In this document: positions 1-6,547 of the stretch, in pieces
Layout: each line of letters starts with the position of its first letter
Position numbering within the stretch: position 1 is the stretch's first letter
Source: Holosporaceae bacterium
GTDB taxonomy: Bacteria > Pseudomonadota > Alphaproteobacteria > UBA3830
Length of the DNA: 7,957 nucleotides
Direction of reading: 5' to 3'
Assembly (NCBI GenBank): GCA_031288435.1
Contig: JAITRK010000050.1
Coordinates: 1 to 7,957 of the forward strand
Program-made: the position numbers and the translations under genes
Notes under the pieces: generated by a model
What the model saw: only the letters and a program-made list of their open reading frames with translations
The model's database searches: none
What the model was told of the DNA's origin: nothing

Positions 1-484
1 CCTCCATCAAATCGCCGTCGCCGACGCAGACATATATGTAATGATTTATACAATCATCTCCAAAGCGAGCATTCAATAATCTTTCTTCAATGGCCATTCC
101 AACAGCATTGGCCATTCCCTGCCCCAGAGGGCCGGTTGTAACCTCAATTCCGCAATCCAGATTATATTCCGGATGACCAGAGGCCAATGATCCAAGTTGT
201 CGAAATTTTTGCAGCTGCTCCAGCGTCATTTTTTCGTAGCCGACCAGATGCAGAAGAGCGTACAGCGCCGCAGAACCATGTCCTCCGGAGAAAACCAACC
301 GATCTCTATTTGGCCAACGCGGATCCTGTGGATCAAAAACAAGAAAATCTCGAAGTAAAACCGCAAGACAATCCGCCATCCCCAACGGCATTCCCAAATG
401 GCCACTGCCGGCGTTGCCCACTTCGCTAATCGATAGGAACCTTATCGCATTCGCCAGTTCCCGAATTGCTACGGTATTATACAC
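1..484 (-). CDS. tkt: Transketolase, N-terminal part (3' end of gene outside window)
   Basis: Transketolase moves two-carbon ketol units between sugar phosphates in the non-oxidative pentose phosphate pathway, using thiamine diphosphate and a divalent metal, in the cytoplasm. The window holds the first 161 codons. Family motifs appear in order: [12 protein letters not shown] (His29; usual form SGHPGAPMGMAD), GGHGS (His69), SGHPE (His104), [16 protein letters not shown] (about 116-131) and GDGDLMEG at the left edge, which starts the thiamine diphosphate/metal motif. I chose the GTG at 484 because AAGGGAG (499-493) sits 8 bases upstream; the in-frame GTG at 490 is only 2 bases from it. The gene reads left, the same way as the giant gene behind it, across a 230-base gap. 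Small departures from the family consensus (HPG to HLG, NGHGS to GGHGS) leave the histidines intact. Family assignment is firm; being active is inferred. Confidence 0.95.
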   Translation of the reverse strand, partial: MYNTVAIRELANAIRFLSISEVGNAGSGHLGMPLGMADCLAVLLRDFLVFDPQDPRWPNRDRLVFSGGHGSAALYALLHLVGYEKMTLEQLQKFRQLGSLASGHPEYNLDCGIEVTTGPLGQGMANAVGMAIEERLLNARFGDDCINHYIYVCVGDGDLME

Positions 485-492
485 AGCCACAA

Positions 493-499
493 CTCCCTT
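493..499 (-). promoter_or_regulatory. Ribosome binding site that decides the tkt start
   Basis: The minus strand reads AAGGGAG here, a good Shine-Dalgarno match. It is 8 bases from the GTG at 484 and 2 bases from the in-frame GTG at 490, which favours 484. No in-frame ATG is available nearby; the ATG just upstream is in another frame and hits a stop after nine codons. Confidence 0.65.
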
Positions 500-504
500 G
501 GTGC

Positions 505-533
505 ATACTAAAGCAAATTCAGATTATTAACAA
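505..533 (-). promoter_or_regulatory. Candidate sigma-70-type promoter for tkt
   Basis: On the minus strand TTGTTA (533-528) and TAGTAT (510-505) are separated by 17 bases, each matching four of six consensus bases. The predicted transcript start would fall almost on the ribosome binding site, leaving a very short leader, so the true promoter may lie further upstream. This is a pattern match only. Confidence 0.3.
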
Positions 534-621
534 CTGACCGAACGTACTTTACAGGGCTGCCTAATGAAAATTTTGTGAGAGTATTTGGGTAAGAGCGAAA
601 TGACTACATCCTGCCATATCC

Positions 622-640
622 GGCCATTTTTTGCATGGCC
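622..640. repeat. Short perfect inverted repeat, 6-bp stem with 7-base loop
   Basis: GGCCAT (622-627) and ATGGCC (635-640) are exact inverted copies around a T-rich loop on the plus strand. It lies between the giant gene's stop and tkt. No T run follows on either strand, so it is not a standard intrinsic terminator. It may be a hairpin in the leader or tail RNA, or chance. Confidence 0.45.
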
Positions 641-666
641 TCATATTGTGGAAGCGATGTGAAGTG

Positions 667-699
667 GAGCGTGACCGCGCTTAGGTGCACGACACGCTC
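667..699 (-). repeat. Inverted repeat just after the giant gene; possible transcript-end hairpin
   Basis: GAGCGTG and CACGCTC form a perfect 7-bp stem (667-673 with 693-699) around a 19-base GC-rich loop. It begins 15 bases past the stop codon of the giant minus-strand gene, where a terminator hairpin would be expected. The usual T tract after the stem is missing, so it may instead stabilise the 3' end or assist a factor-dependent stop. The position makes a role plausible; the function is inferred. Confidence 0.4.
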
Positions 700-714
700 A
701 TAGATCCAAAATTC

Positions 715-3700
715 TTACTGCTTTAATAGAGGAGGCGCTGGTGGGACGTTATCATCAGGGACGAAGTCGTTATTATTATTACCATTACCGAGGCCCACGT
801 CTTCGTGTGTGGTTAAAAAGAATTCGTCTAAATCAAGTAGACGCAGAATTTCCAGAATATCGAACCTGTCACCTTTCTGCAAATTCAGCAAGATTTTTAT
901 TTTGCTAGAATCGACGGAGTCTCTGAGTATATCTGCTATTTCCCGTGAACTTTTTCCTTCTAACAGTGCGACAGCAATGTTAGGGTTCAGACCTAATGCC
1001 GTCTTCAATTGCGCTAGCTGCAGCTCAGGGTTTGCTACTTTCTGTTTTTCATTTACAATATTATATAATGCAGCTTTTATTCTTAACAGGGCGCTTAACA
1101 ATGGTTCCTTGTACGTATACATAATCAGATCTATTTTTCCCTTTTTGTCCTCCTGAAGTTTTTTGACTTTTGCCTTTAAGTGATCTATAATACAATCTAG
1201 CCATTTTATGTACTGACTAAGTTTTCCTTTCAAATCGATCTCTTCATTATCATCAACAAAAAGTTTTTTTACCCCTCCGGTTTGGATGGCAAGAACCGCC
1301 CTGTTATTTAAAGAAATTGCGTCCAGTAGGTAAAGCGCTGGCAAAAATTTTTCGCCTTCTTTGAACGCTTCAACCTTTTCAGGAACTATGCTAACAAATG
1401 TATCCCCTGTAGGACCGCCGTCAATCGGCTCAAATTTACTTTGATATGGAGTTATATATGCATCTCTTTCAAGACACGAGCTAATGTCGTTCCACTTTGA
1501 GTCAATATCGTTCAGAAACGCAACCATATTATCTCCGGCCAGCCCATTATTAACTATCGCGGATATCAATTTTTTAATGAATGCGGAGTTTTTGCTAGGA
1601 GTGGACAAACAGAACAGATAATTGTTACTCGTCACCGATGTTTTTTTCTTTTCAAGAATAATAATTCTCACTCCATTATCCGGACGTCCAAATAAGGCCC
1701 CAATTCTAAAAGGAAATCCAATATAAATCTGTCCCATTATTCCGCAATAGGAATTAACTAATGTTTGCATCTTTATATTGTTATCCGAAGCCCTGTATTT
1801 TCGCATTATCGTCACCAAGTGATCGCTGATATTGGACTCATAGTTTTCTAATGTTTTACGAAGTGATTTGTCTATTAGACTTGTGAGCGATGATGTTCTA
1901 TTAGTTACGAATTGCGTAGATATTCTACTTTTCATAGCTGTCAATTCTGATCTGAATTTGCTATACTCACTGAGATAATTAAAGAATAAACGCAGATCTT
2001 TAGCTTTATCAGATAATGTTTTAACAATAGCTAGCATCTCGAGCTTATGTAGAGCCGAATTTTCAGTTAGATGATTGCCCGTCGGCGTTCCAAAAGAATC
2101 TATAACTCCTATAAATTTGTCAAAATTTGAAGAAATATCTTCGCCACGATATACGCTGCCCAATAATTGGGCAGACGCAGAAGCCAGGTTAGCACAAATT
2201 TTTCCCCACCTCTTGAATTCAGGGGTGCACTCACCTTTACGTTGCACTACACAGTTGTCATTGAGCAAGTTGGTGTTCTCTAGGAAGGCTTTAACAGAAA
2301 TACGAAGACCATTTATAAAATATAGAATGATATCGGCTCCCAGTGGTTGTTGCTTTTTGACTTTTTTCTCATCGACGCTCGGTTGTTGTTGTTTGACGTC
2401 TTCCACATGCGATAAAATTAGTATATTTTCTGACAGCGCGCTACACTGTTTTACGATATCTAGAAAAAGACTTTCGGTGCCTGTTGTTAACGCTGTACCA
2501 ATAGCATAGCTAAGGTCTATTTTTATTTTATTTTTTTCGTCTTTTAATGGAATCAGATAGTGGCGGACTAGTAACTTTTGTACTACCGAAAAAGCGCCGT
2601 TAAATTCCTCAATTGCTGCCTCAATTCCTTCGTTTTTCTTTTTAATTGCTTCGTTTTTACTTATATCTTTATTACCACATAAACAAACATTACTCAATTC
2701 ATTGTACATTACGAGTAAGTCTTTAACCGCGTTAACGATATCATTGGTACTAGCCAGCATTTCTTCTATCCGTTCTTTGACATCGGAGGCCTCCATTGGT
2801 AAAATGGCATTCTTCACTGTCTCAATATTCCCTAAGATTTTATTTAAATTCGCCTCGATATATTGTGGCGCTCTTTTTAGCTCAGCTATAAAATTGTCTC
2901 TATTAGTTCCTAATAAAGCATGAATTACAGCGGCGTCGTTCAAAAGCTGGTAGTGATTTTGAAAAAGTAAAGGCTTGTCTAAAGGCTCGCCTTTGTCATT
3001 ATTTTTAAATTTCAGATCCTTATCAACAAATCTGTCAAAACTATCATCTTTAAACGCATCGATGCGCTCTAGAAAAGGATGAAACAACGCGAGGGCGTCA
3101 CCCTTGCTAATTTCAGCTATATCTTTTCTCTGCCCCCTAATAACATAACCGGGCAACATAATCTTCTGATCATTATGTCTGGCACAACTTTCCAGTTTGC
3201 CTATTACTTTTCTGTCATTTTTTGCGATATATAATAAGTCTTTCGATTTTTGACCAACTAAGTTTGTCGTCTCAGTAAATTCAATAACTTTAATATACGC
3301 ATTATTAAAAAATTCTGATCTAAAAATATCTGTATCAAATGGCCTAGAGTTATAACCGTCATTATCCGTTACGACCAGAGCATACCCAATTACATCGATG
3401 ATCGTCCAGCTATCTTTTTCTAAGGCTAATGTCAGAGCTTCGATAATACCGTCCCCATATGTTTCACGCATCATATCGAGTTTTTTGTGAAGGTCATGTG
3501 CTGGCCCCCCTATTTGGTGCATAGCAGCATTTAAGTGTCCGTCTACTTCCTGACTTTTACCTAAAGCGGATTTAAAGTCGAATTCTACTATTTTTTGCTT
3601 GTCTTCAATTGATAATTGGGAAAATTTGGGAAGTTTTCTCATCTCACCACACAATCTTTTTATCTCTTGCAGCGCAGTCTCAAATACTTCATGGATGGGC

Positions 3701-4290
3701 TTGTCGTTAGCAATAGTATATATTGTAGGCGTCCCTGCAAGACTGCTCAGCATACTAAGAGCCGAAGAAACGATTTTCTTCAAGTGAAAATTCTCGAAAC
3801 CGAAGGTTCTTCCTTCTCGTATTGCTGAGATGGCGCTTGCATTTGCGTTGATCAGATCGTTTGCAATTTCTTCCGCTGTCACACCGGCTTCTGCCTCTCG
3901 CACAACTGCTTCTATCGCACGCCTTCGGTCTTCTTTTCTCTTTTTAATGCGCTCCATAATTTCATCGTATTTCAACTCTACTTTTCTTCTAATCAATTTT
4001 TTGTTTCCTAAGAGGTCCCCACCTCCGAGGCCTAAGTCGGATAACGAAATATTCAAACTTTTTATATCGTCCCCTGTTATCCGGAGTCCTAGATTATAAG
4101 CATCAATAATTTTTTGCTCTTCATTGAGAACAGGTATCTCTTCAAGCCTTTCGTCTACTTCGTCTGTAATTCTTTTGACAGCTTCTTCGTCAACATTTTT
4201 AACGATCACTGCGTCATTTTTAGCGATCACTGCGTCAAGTGCTCCGCACACCAAACAAATTGGTAATGAAAGCATAAAAAACTTTTTCAT
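715..4290 (-). CDS. Giant exported protein of unknown function (1191 aa)
   Basis: I do not recognise this protein. The start at 4290 (MKKFF...) is preferred over the in-frame ATG at 4320, because AGAGGG lies at 4300-4295 and the next residues form a signal peptide: KK, a hydrophobic core at about 4-18, and a possible VIA|K cleavage after residue 23. No later segment is hydrophobic enough for a clear membrane span, so a periplasmic or secreted fate is likely. Residues 19-32 are a seven-residue tandem repeat (DAVIAKN/DAVIVKN). A strongly charged, probably coiled-coil helix covers about 98-140. The long middle looks mostly alpha-helical with about 12 scattered cysteines, including a CLCG near 535, and a Gln/Lys-rich hinge (QQQP...KKQQP) near 633-648. 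The last 24 residues are Asn- then Pro-rich. The gene is uninterrupted, so it is under selection or recent. Composition looks more AT-rich than atpA. An effector or structural surface protein is possible but unproven. Confidence 0.88.
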   Translation of the reverse strand: MKKFFMLSLPICLVCGALDAVIAKNDAVIVKNVDEEAVKRITDEVDERLEEIPVLNEEQKIIDAYNLGLRITGDDIKSLNISLSDLGLGGGDLLGNKKLIRRKVELKYDEIMERIKKRKEDRRRAIEAVVREAEAGVTAEEIANDLINANASAISAIREGRTFGFENFHLKKIVSSALSMLSSLAGTPTIYTIANDKPIHEVFETALQEIKRLCGEMRKLPKFSQLSIEDKQKIVEFDFKSALGKSQEVDGHLNAAMHQIGGPAHDLHKKLDMMRETYGDGIIEALTLALEKDSWTIIDVIGYALVVTDNDGYNSRPFDTDIFRSEFFNNAYIKVIEFTETTNLVGQKSKDLLYIAKNDRKVIGKLESCARHNDQKIMLPGYVIRGQRKDIAEISKGDALALFHPFLERIDAFKDDSFDRFVDKDLKFKNNDKGEPLDKPLLFQNHYQLLNDAAVIHALLGTNRDNFIAELKRAPQYIEANLNKILGNIETVKNAILPMEASDVKERIEEMLASTNDIVNAVKDLLVMYNELSNVCLCGNKDISKNEAIKKKNEGIEAAIEEFNGAFSVVQKLLVRHYLIPLKDEKNKIKIDLSYAIGTALTTGTESLFLDIVKQCSALSENILILSHVEDVKQQQPSVDEKKVKKQQPLGADIILYFINGLRISVKAFLENTNLLNDNCVVQRKGECTPEFKRWGKICANLASASAQLLGSVYRGEDISSNFDKFIGVIDSFGTPTGNHLTENSALHKLEMLAIVKTLSDKAKDLRLFFNYLSEYSKFRSELTAMKSRISTQFVTNRTSSLTSLIDKSLRKTLENYESNISDHLVTIMRKYRASDNNIKMQTLVNSYCGIMGQIYIGFPFRIGALFGRPDNGVRIIILEKKKTSVTSNNYLFCLSTPSKNSAFIKKLISAIVNNGLAGDNMVAFLNDIDSKWNDISSCLERDAYITPYQSKFEPIDGGPTGDTFVSIVPEKVEAFKEGEKFLPALYLLDAISLNNRAVLAIQTGGVKKLFVDDNEEIDLKGKLSQYIKWLDCIIDHLKAKVKKLQEDKKGKIDLIMYTYKEPLLSALLRIKAALYNIVNEKQKVANPELQLAQLKTALGLNPNIAVALLEGKSSREIADILRDSVDSSKIKILLNLQKGDRFDILEILRLLDLDEFFLTTHEDVGLGNGNNNNDFVPDDNVPPAPPLLKQ
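4195..4236 (-). repeat. 21-bp tandem duplication at the signal-peptide junction
   Basis: Two adjacent 21-base copies, 4195-4215 and 4216-4236, differ at one base (TTTTTAA versus TTTTTAG on the plus strand). They encode residues 26-32 and 19-25 of the giant protein, DAVIVKN and DAVIAKN. The unit is a multiple of three, so the frame is kept. The near-identity suggests a recent slippage duplication. The copies straddle the likely signal peptidase site. Confidence 0.85.
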
Positions 4291-4294
4291 AATT

Positions 4295-4300
4295 CCCTCT
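4295..4300 (-). promoter_or_regulatory. Ribosome binding site that decides the giant gene's start
   Basis: The minus strand reads AGAGGG, then AATT, then the ATG at 4290. The alternative ATG at 4320 has no comparable site and would put ten residues, including two acidic ones, ahead of the signal peptide. Confidence 0.6.
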
Positions 4301-4329
4301 CTAAATAATTCGACCAACATTTCAATGCT

Positions 4330-4358
4330 ACAATAAAAAAATGTATTTTTCGTAAAAA
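4330..4358 (-). promoter_or_regulatory. Weak promoter candidate for the giant gene
   Basis: On the minus strand a TATTGT (4335-4330) lies downstream of a T-rich TTTTTACG stretch (4358-4351), with 15 to 17 bases between boxes depending on the hexamer chosen. Both boxes are imperfect. The implied transcript start, near 4323, is just before the ATG at 4320 and leaves about 33 bases before the preferred start at 4290, which fits that start. Read-through from the outer-membrane gene upstream is an alternative. Confidence 0.25.
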
Positions 4359-4449
4359 CGGAATATCATTCTTTTAGTTGATAGATGAAGTTGAGTCTTC
4401 GTCCTATGGCTACTCTTTTTCGAATGGGTAACCGGATGGCGAACAATGG

Positions 4450-4473
4450 ATATGCGACCATGTGGTGGCGCAA
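4450..4473. repeat. Imperfect inverted repeat downstream of the outer-membrane protein gene
   Basis: The plus strand reads TGCGACC...GGTGGCGCA, pairing TGCG with CGCA and ACC with GGT, with a two-base bulge. It begins 16 bases past the stop of the outer-membrane gene. No T run follows it on the minus strand, so it is at best an atypical terminator or a 3'-end stabilising hairpin. The rest of the spacer shows nothing else I can name. Confidence 0.25.
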
Positions 4474-4488
4474 ATCATATTGATGAGC

Positions 4489-5361
4489 TTAATTAAAAAG
4501 CCTGTCTAGTTGAAAGCTTTTCGTTATTCCAATGGATAAAATATGCGCGTTTTTGTTTTTTAGCAGGTAGTATCTTGATTTGCCCAGCCTGTCTATGTCG
4601 TTTCCTCCAGGAATCGGATTAGCTCCAATTGTTGTTTGATAGGTTAATTCTCCGGATCGTTGGAAGTTATACTCTATTTTTATGGAGAGGCTATCTTCCA
4701 GAGAAAGGTCGAGGCCAATCCCGTACAAAAAGCCAGTTTTGCTGCTGTTGAGATTTCTGTTTGCATAGCCAAAGTCGCTGTAAACACCCATCAGATTAAG
4801 CGCATATCGATGCATTCCCTCGGAAGTTGGATATGCAAAGCTTACCTCTGTGTTTCTTCTATGGAATCCAACGCTGACATAGGGAGTTACATAAAAATTG
4901 CCAGCCTTTCCCATTTCAACAGCAAAACCTTTTCCTATTTTTAACAAAAATGAAACGTCGTTTCCGCGTTTTATTAAAAGGCTAGCGCAGTGTCCAAACA
5001 CATTAATTGCCGGAATGCAGTCGTCATATCTTTTCTCAACTTTAGTTTTGTTTAACGTATAATTGACCTCAATGGCTGCAAAGAATGGATCATATATTTT
5101 ATATCCGCCGCATAGCTGTCCGCTATATTTTCTGACTTTATTTCTGTAGTTGCTAGCCATATAGTGGTTTCCCGGATCAGGAAAACTGTTTAGTGTAAAA
5201 TCGTAGTCTTCATCCGCAGACGAAACCCCTAGTCCGAAGTAGATCCCGCTTTTCGGATAGAATTCTTGAGCTGCCTGCTTTTCCACCGTCACGCCTTCAG
5301 CCAGCGCATAGCCATACCAATGTAGCAAAATAATCAGCAAACATAACTTTTTCGTATTCAT
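4489..5361 (-). CDS. Outer-membrane beta-barrel surface protein (290 aa)
   Basis: This is probably a porin-like or adhesin-type outer-membrane protein; the function is unknown. Translation from 5361 (MNTKK...) gives a textbook signal peptide: KK, a Leu/Ile-rich core at 6-13, and ALA|EG cleavage after residue 21. Two in-frame ATGs upstream (5376, 5373) add only MMDVH and lack a ribosome binding site. The mature part alternates polar and hydrophobic residues with many aromatic and glycine positions, e.g. SGIYFGLGVSS at the start, FYVTPYVSVGF, FLYGIGLDLSL, SIKIEYNF and HILSIGITKSF at the end. This fits a small barrel of about eight strands, like the OMP_b-brl or Surface_Ag_2 (P44/Msp2-like) groups; I cannot choose between them. 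The chain ends LFN, so the usual terminal aromatic is next to last. Two cysteines (DDC...GHC, ten residues apart) may form a loop disulfide. It has its own promoter and lies 198 bases ahead of the giant gene. Confidence 0.85.
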   Translation of the reverse strand: MNTKKLCLLIILLHWYGYALAEGVTVEKQAAQEFYPKSGIYFGLGVSSADEDYDFTLNSFPDPGNHYMASNYRNKVRKYSGQLCGGYKIYDPFFAAIEVNYTLNKTKVEKRYDDCIPAINVFGHCASLLIKRGNDVSFLLKIGKGFAVEMGKAGNFYVTPYVSVGFHRRNTEVSFAYPTSEGMHRYALNLMGVYSDFGYANRNLNSSKTGFLYGIGLDLSLEDSLSIKIEYNFQRSGELTYQTTIGANPIPGGNDIDRLGKSRYYLLKNKNAHILSIGITKSFQLDRLFN

Positions 5362-5420
5362 ATGCACATCCATCATATATAAGCAAGACTTCGCTTTAAA
5401 TTATTTAGTCTTTAAATATG

Positions 5421-5448
5421 ATTATATAAAAAATAATTGTAAATGCAA
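5421..5448 (-). promoter_or_regulatory. Promoter of the outer-membrane protein gene
   Basis: The minus strand carries a perfect TATAAT (-10, 5426-5421) with TTGCAT (-35, 5448-5443) 16 bases upstream and a T/A-rich spacer. The transcript would start near 5414 and have a leader of about 53 bases before the start at 5361. This is the best promoter in the window, though the -35 matches only at TTG. Confidence 0.55.
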
Positions 5449-5633
5449 CTATCTATGGATTGCCCGCTAACAATCATAGAGAACTCCCAATTCTAGTCTC
5501 TGCTCTCATTTCCCGGGTATCTTTCCTAAGATTCTTGATCTTTTCTGATAAATTTATTGGCTCGACTCCACACAGATTTCACCGGTTCAATTGCTCGAAA
5601 CTATATCACTTACAGTTTTAAAAAAACAAAAAT
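5449..5633. other. Long divergent intergenic stretch without a supported gene
   Basis: This is the core of the region between the divergent outer-membrane and small exported protein genes. It is pyrimidine-rich on the plus strand from about 5481 to 5560. A short inverted pair AAGAT/ATCTT (5528-5532 and 5538-5542) has a five-base loop. The minus strand has a stop-to-stop open frame of 34 codons (5578-5477) with no usual start codon. A run of A follows at about 5620-5632. I see no tRNA, riboswitch or insertion-sequence end. Confidence 0.5.
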
Positions 5634-5688
5634 ATATTGCTATCCGTTTATAAAGGTGATAAACCTAGGGTTGCGCCGCTTGTTCCGT

Positions 5689-5717
5689 TTGACAACGCTG
5701 CGTTTTGGAGTTAGTTG
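5689..5717 (+). promoter_or_regulatory. Promoter candidate for the small exported protein gene
   Basis: A perfect -35 hexamer TTGACA occurs at 5689-5694. At the 17-base spacing the -10 position reads TAGTTG (5712-5717), a poor match. A TATAAA at 5649-5654 is an alternative -10 but lacks a clear -35. A promoter is expected here because transcription must diverge; which box is used is uncertain. Confidence 0.3.
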
Positions 5718-5734
5718 GTAAGTAACTGGTAAAA

Positions 5735-5740
5735 AAGGAG
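5735..5740 (+). promoter_or_regulatory. Strong ribosome binding site for the small exported protein
   Basis: AAGGAG lies eight bases before the ATG at 5749, a near-ideal Shine-Dalgarno sequence and spacing. It is the strongest such site in the window and supports 5749 as a real, well-translated start. Confidence 0.75.
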
Positions 5741-5748
5741 CGCTTAGT

Positions 5749-6273
5749 ATGAGTGTTAGTAAAAAGTTTCTGCTGATATGCAGTGTGGCGTCTGTTTTGC
5801 TGCGCGATGATGCGTGCGCTCTGGAAAAAAGGATCGCTGGAGGGCCACAAGTAGAAGTAAATGTCGAAGCAAAAATTGAGGCCGTCTTCGACGTTACGAT
5901 TAATAGCGAAAACAAAAAGGTTGAGCTGCTTGACGAAACCGTGAACGTATCACCTGTCAAAAACCGAGAAATCTCTGTAAGATATAACAACACCATGAAA
6001 GGGAAAGCAATCGTAGATTGCACATTTGAAGCAAGGGGAAGTGCTGCTAATGACGACGTCATAACATATTGGGTGAATTTTTTTCCAGATATTTATGATA
6101 GTTCAGAATTCATAACCTTTAATACAAAAAACAGCGAATCTCCAGAGTATAATTTTATATCTGGTAAAGAAGGCGTTTTTATCTTTAAACTCGAAGACGG
6201 ATACAATGAAAGAGATTTAAATGTTGATACATACACTGGAAGTATAAGAATTTCTTTCGTTCCTACGGAGTAA
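5749..6273 (+). CDS. Small exported beta-rich protein, possible fimbrial-subunit-like fold (174 aa)
   Basis: I do not recognise a family with certainty. The N-terminus is a signal peptide: KK at 5-6, hydrophobic core at 7-18, and ACA|LE as the likely cleavage after residue 24. The mature chain of about 150 residues alternates hydrophobic and polar residues throughout and looks like a beta-sandwich. A first strand VEVNVEAKIEAVFDVTI (35-51) and a final GSIRISF strand after TYTG (161-170) resemble the layout of CS1/CFA-type and other Ig-like pilus subunits. That is a weak, motif-level impression. There is one cysteine in the mature part (91). No chaperone or usher gene is present here, so a pilus role is not supported by context. 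The gene has an excellent ribosome binding site, diverges from the outer-membrane gene and is followed by atpH 309 bases later. A periplasmic binding or surface protein is equally possible. Confidence 0.8.
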   Translation: MSVSKKFLLICSVASVLLRDDACALEKRIAGGPQVEVNVEAKIEAVFDVTINSENKKVELLDETVNVSPVKNREISVRYNNTMKGKAIVDCTFEARGSAANDDVITYWVNFFPDIYDSSEFITFNTKNSESPEYNFISGKEGVFIFKLEDGYNERDLNVDTYTGSIRISFVPTE

Positions 6274-6393
6274 TGCAGCTTGATGATTGTGTTGCGCAGT
6301 TGTGAATATGCGATTGATCGAGGCGCGGATAGGTGGGTGTGTCCATTGCTCCAGGTTCCGTAGCGTGCTGTATATGTGGCGCAAAACTAACAG

Positions 6394-6420
6394 TTCTTGC
6401 AATAAAAATTGCTCAAAGAA
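6394..6420. repeat. AT-rich hairpin in the spacer before atpH
   Basis: TTCTT-GCAAT-AAAA-ATTGC-TCA-AAGAA folds into an inner 5-bp stem with a four-base loop and an outer 5-bp stem, separated by a three-base bulge on one side. No T run follows on either strand. It may mark the 3' end of the exported gene's transcript, but the stem is weak. Confidence 0.35.
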
Positions 6421-6538
6421 AAGATGTTTACACATGAATGCGCTTGGTTAGAGGCAGGTTCAGTCTCTTTTAGTGTAAATCCACCGCAGCTCTGCAGCAT
6501 TCATGTTTTCCAAATATATTTCGCGGTTGTAATTTTTG

Positions 6539-6547
6539 TGATACAGT
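6539..6547 (+). promoter_or_regulatory. Candidate extended -10 promoter for atpHA
   Basis: TGATACAGT is an extended -10 element (TGn followed by TACAGT, four of six consensus bases). The position 17 bases upstream reads TTTCGC, a poor -35, which an extended -10 can tolerate. The transcript would begin near 6554, leaving about 29 bases before atpH. This is a pattern match without other support. Confidence 0.3.

Noticed and set aside
187..429. Plus-strand 80-codon open frame
   Set aside because: It lies entirely antisense to the transketolase coding sequence, whose motifs are unmistakable, and its translation looks random.
485..714. A possible tRNA or small structured RNA gene in the spacer
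   Set aside because: No cloverleaf, no T-arm motif and no recognisable RNA family signature could be traced; only two separate hairpins.
3599..4336. Several plus-strand open frames opposite the giant gene, including 3830-4099 and 4124-4336
   Set aside because: They are Ser/Ile/Phe-rich antisense shadows of the Glu/Lys/Asp-rich giant protein and have no ribosome sites of note. The same applies to 809-1156, 2075-2509 and 2702-2923.
5640..6062. Minus-strand 140-codon open frame
   Set aside because: It is antisense to the small exported protein gene, which has a signal peptide and an ideal ribosome binding site; the reverse translation is a Ser/Thr-rich shadow.
4463..6386. A shared 10-mer GTGGCGCAAA in two intergenic regions (about 4463-4473 and 6376-6385)
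   Set aside because: The similarity does not extend beyond about ten bases, and one such match between spacers of this size is not surprising by chance.
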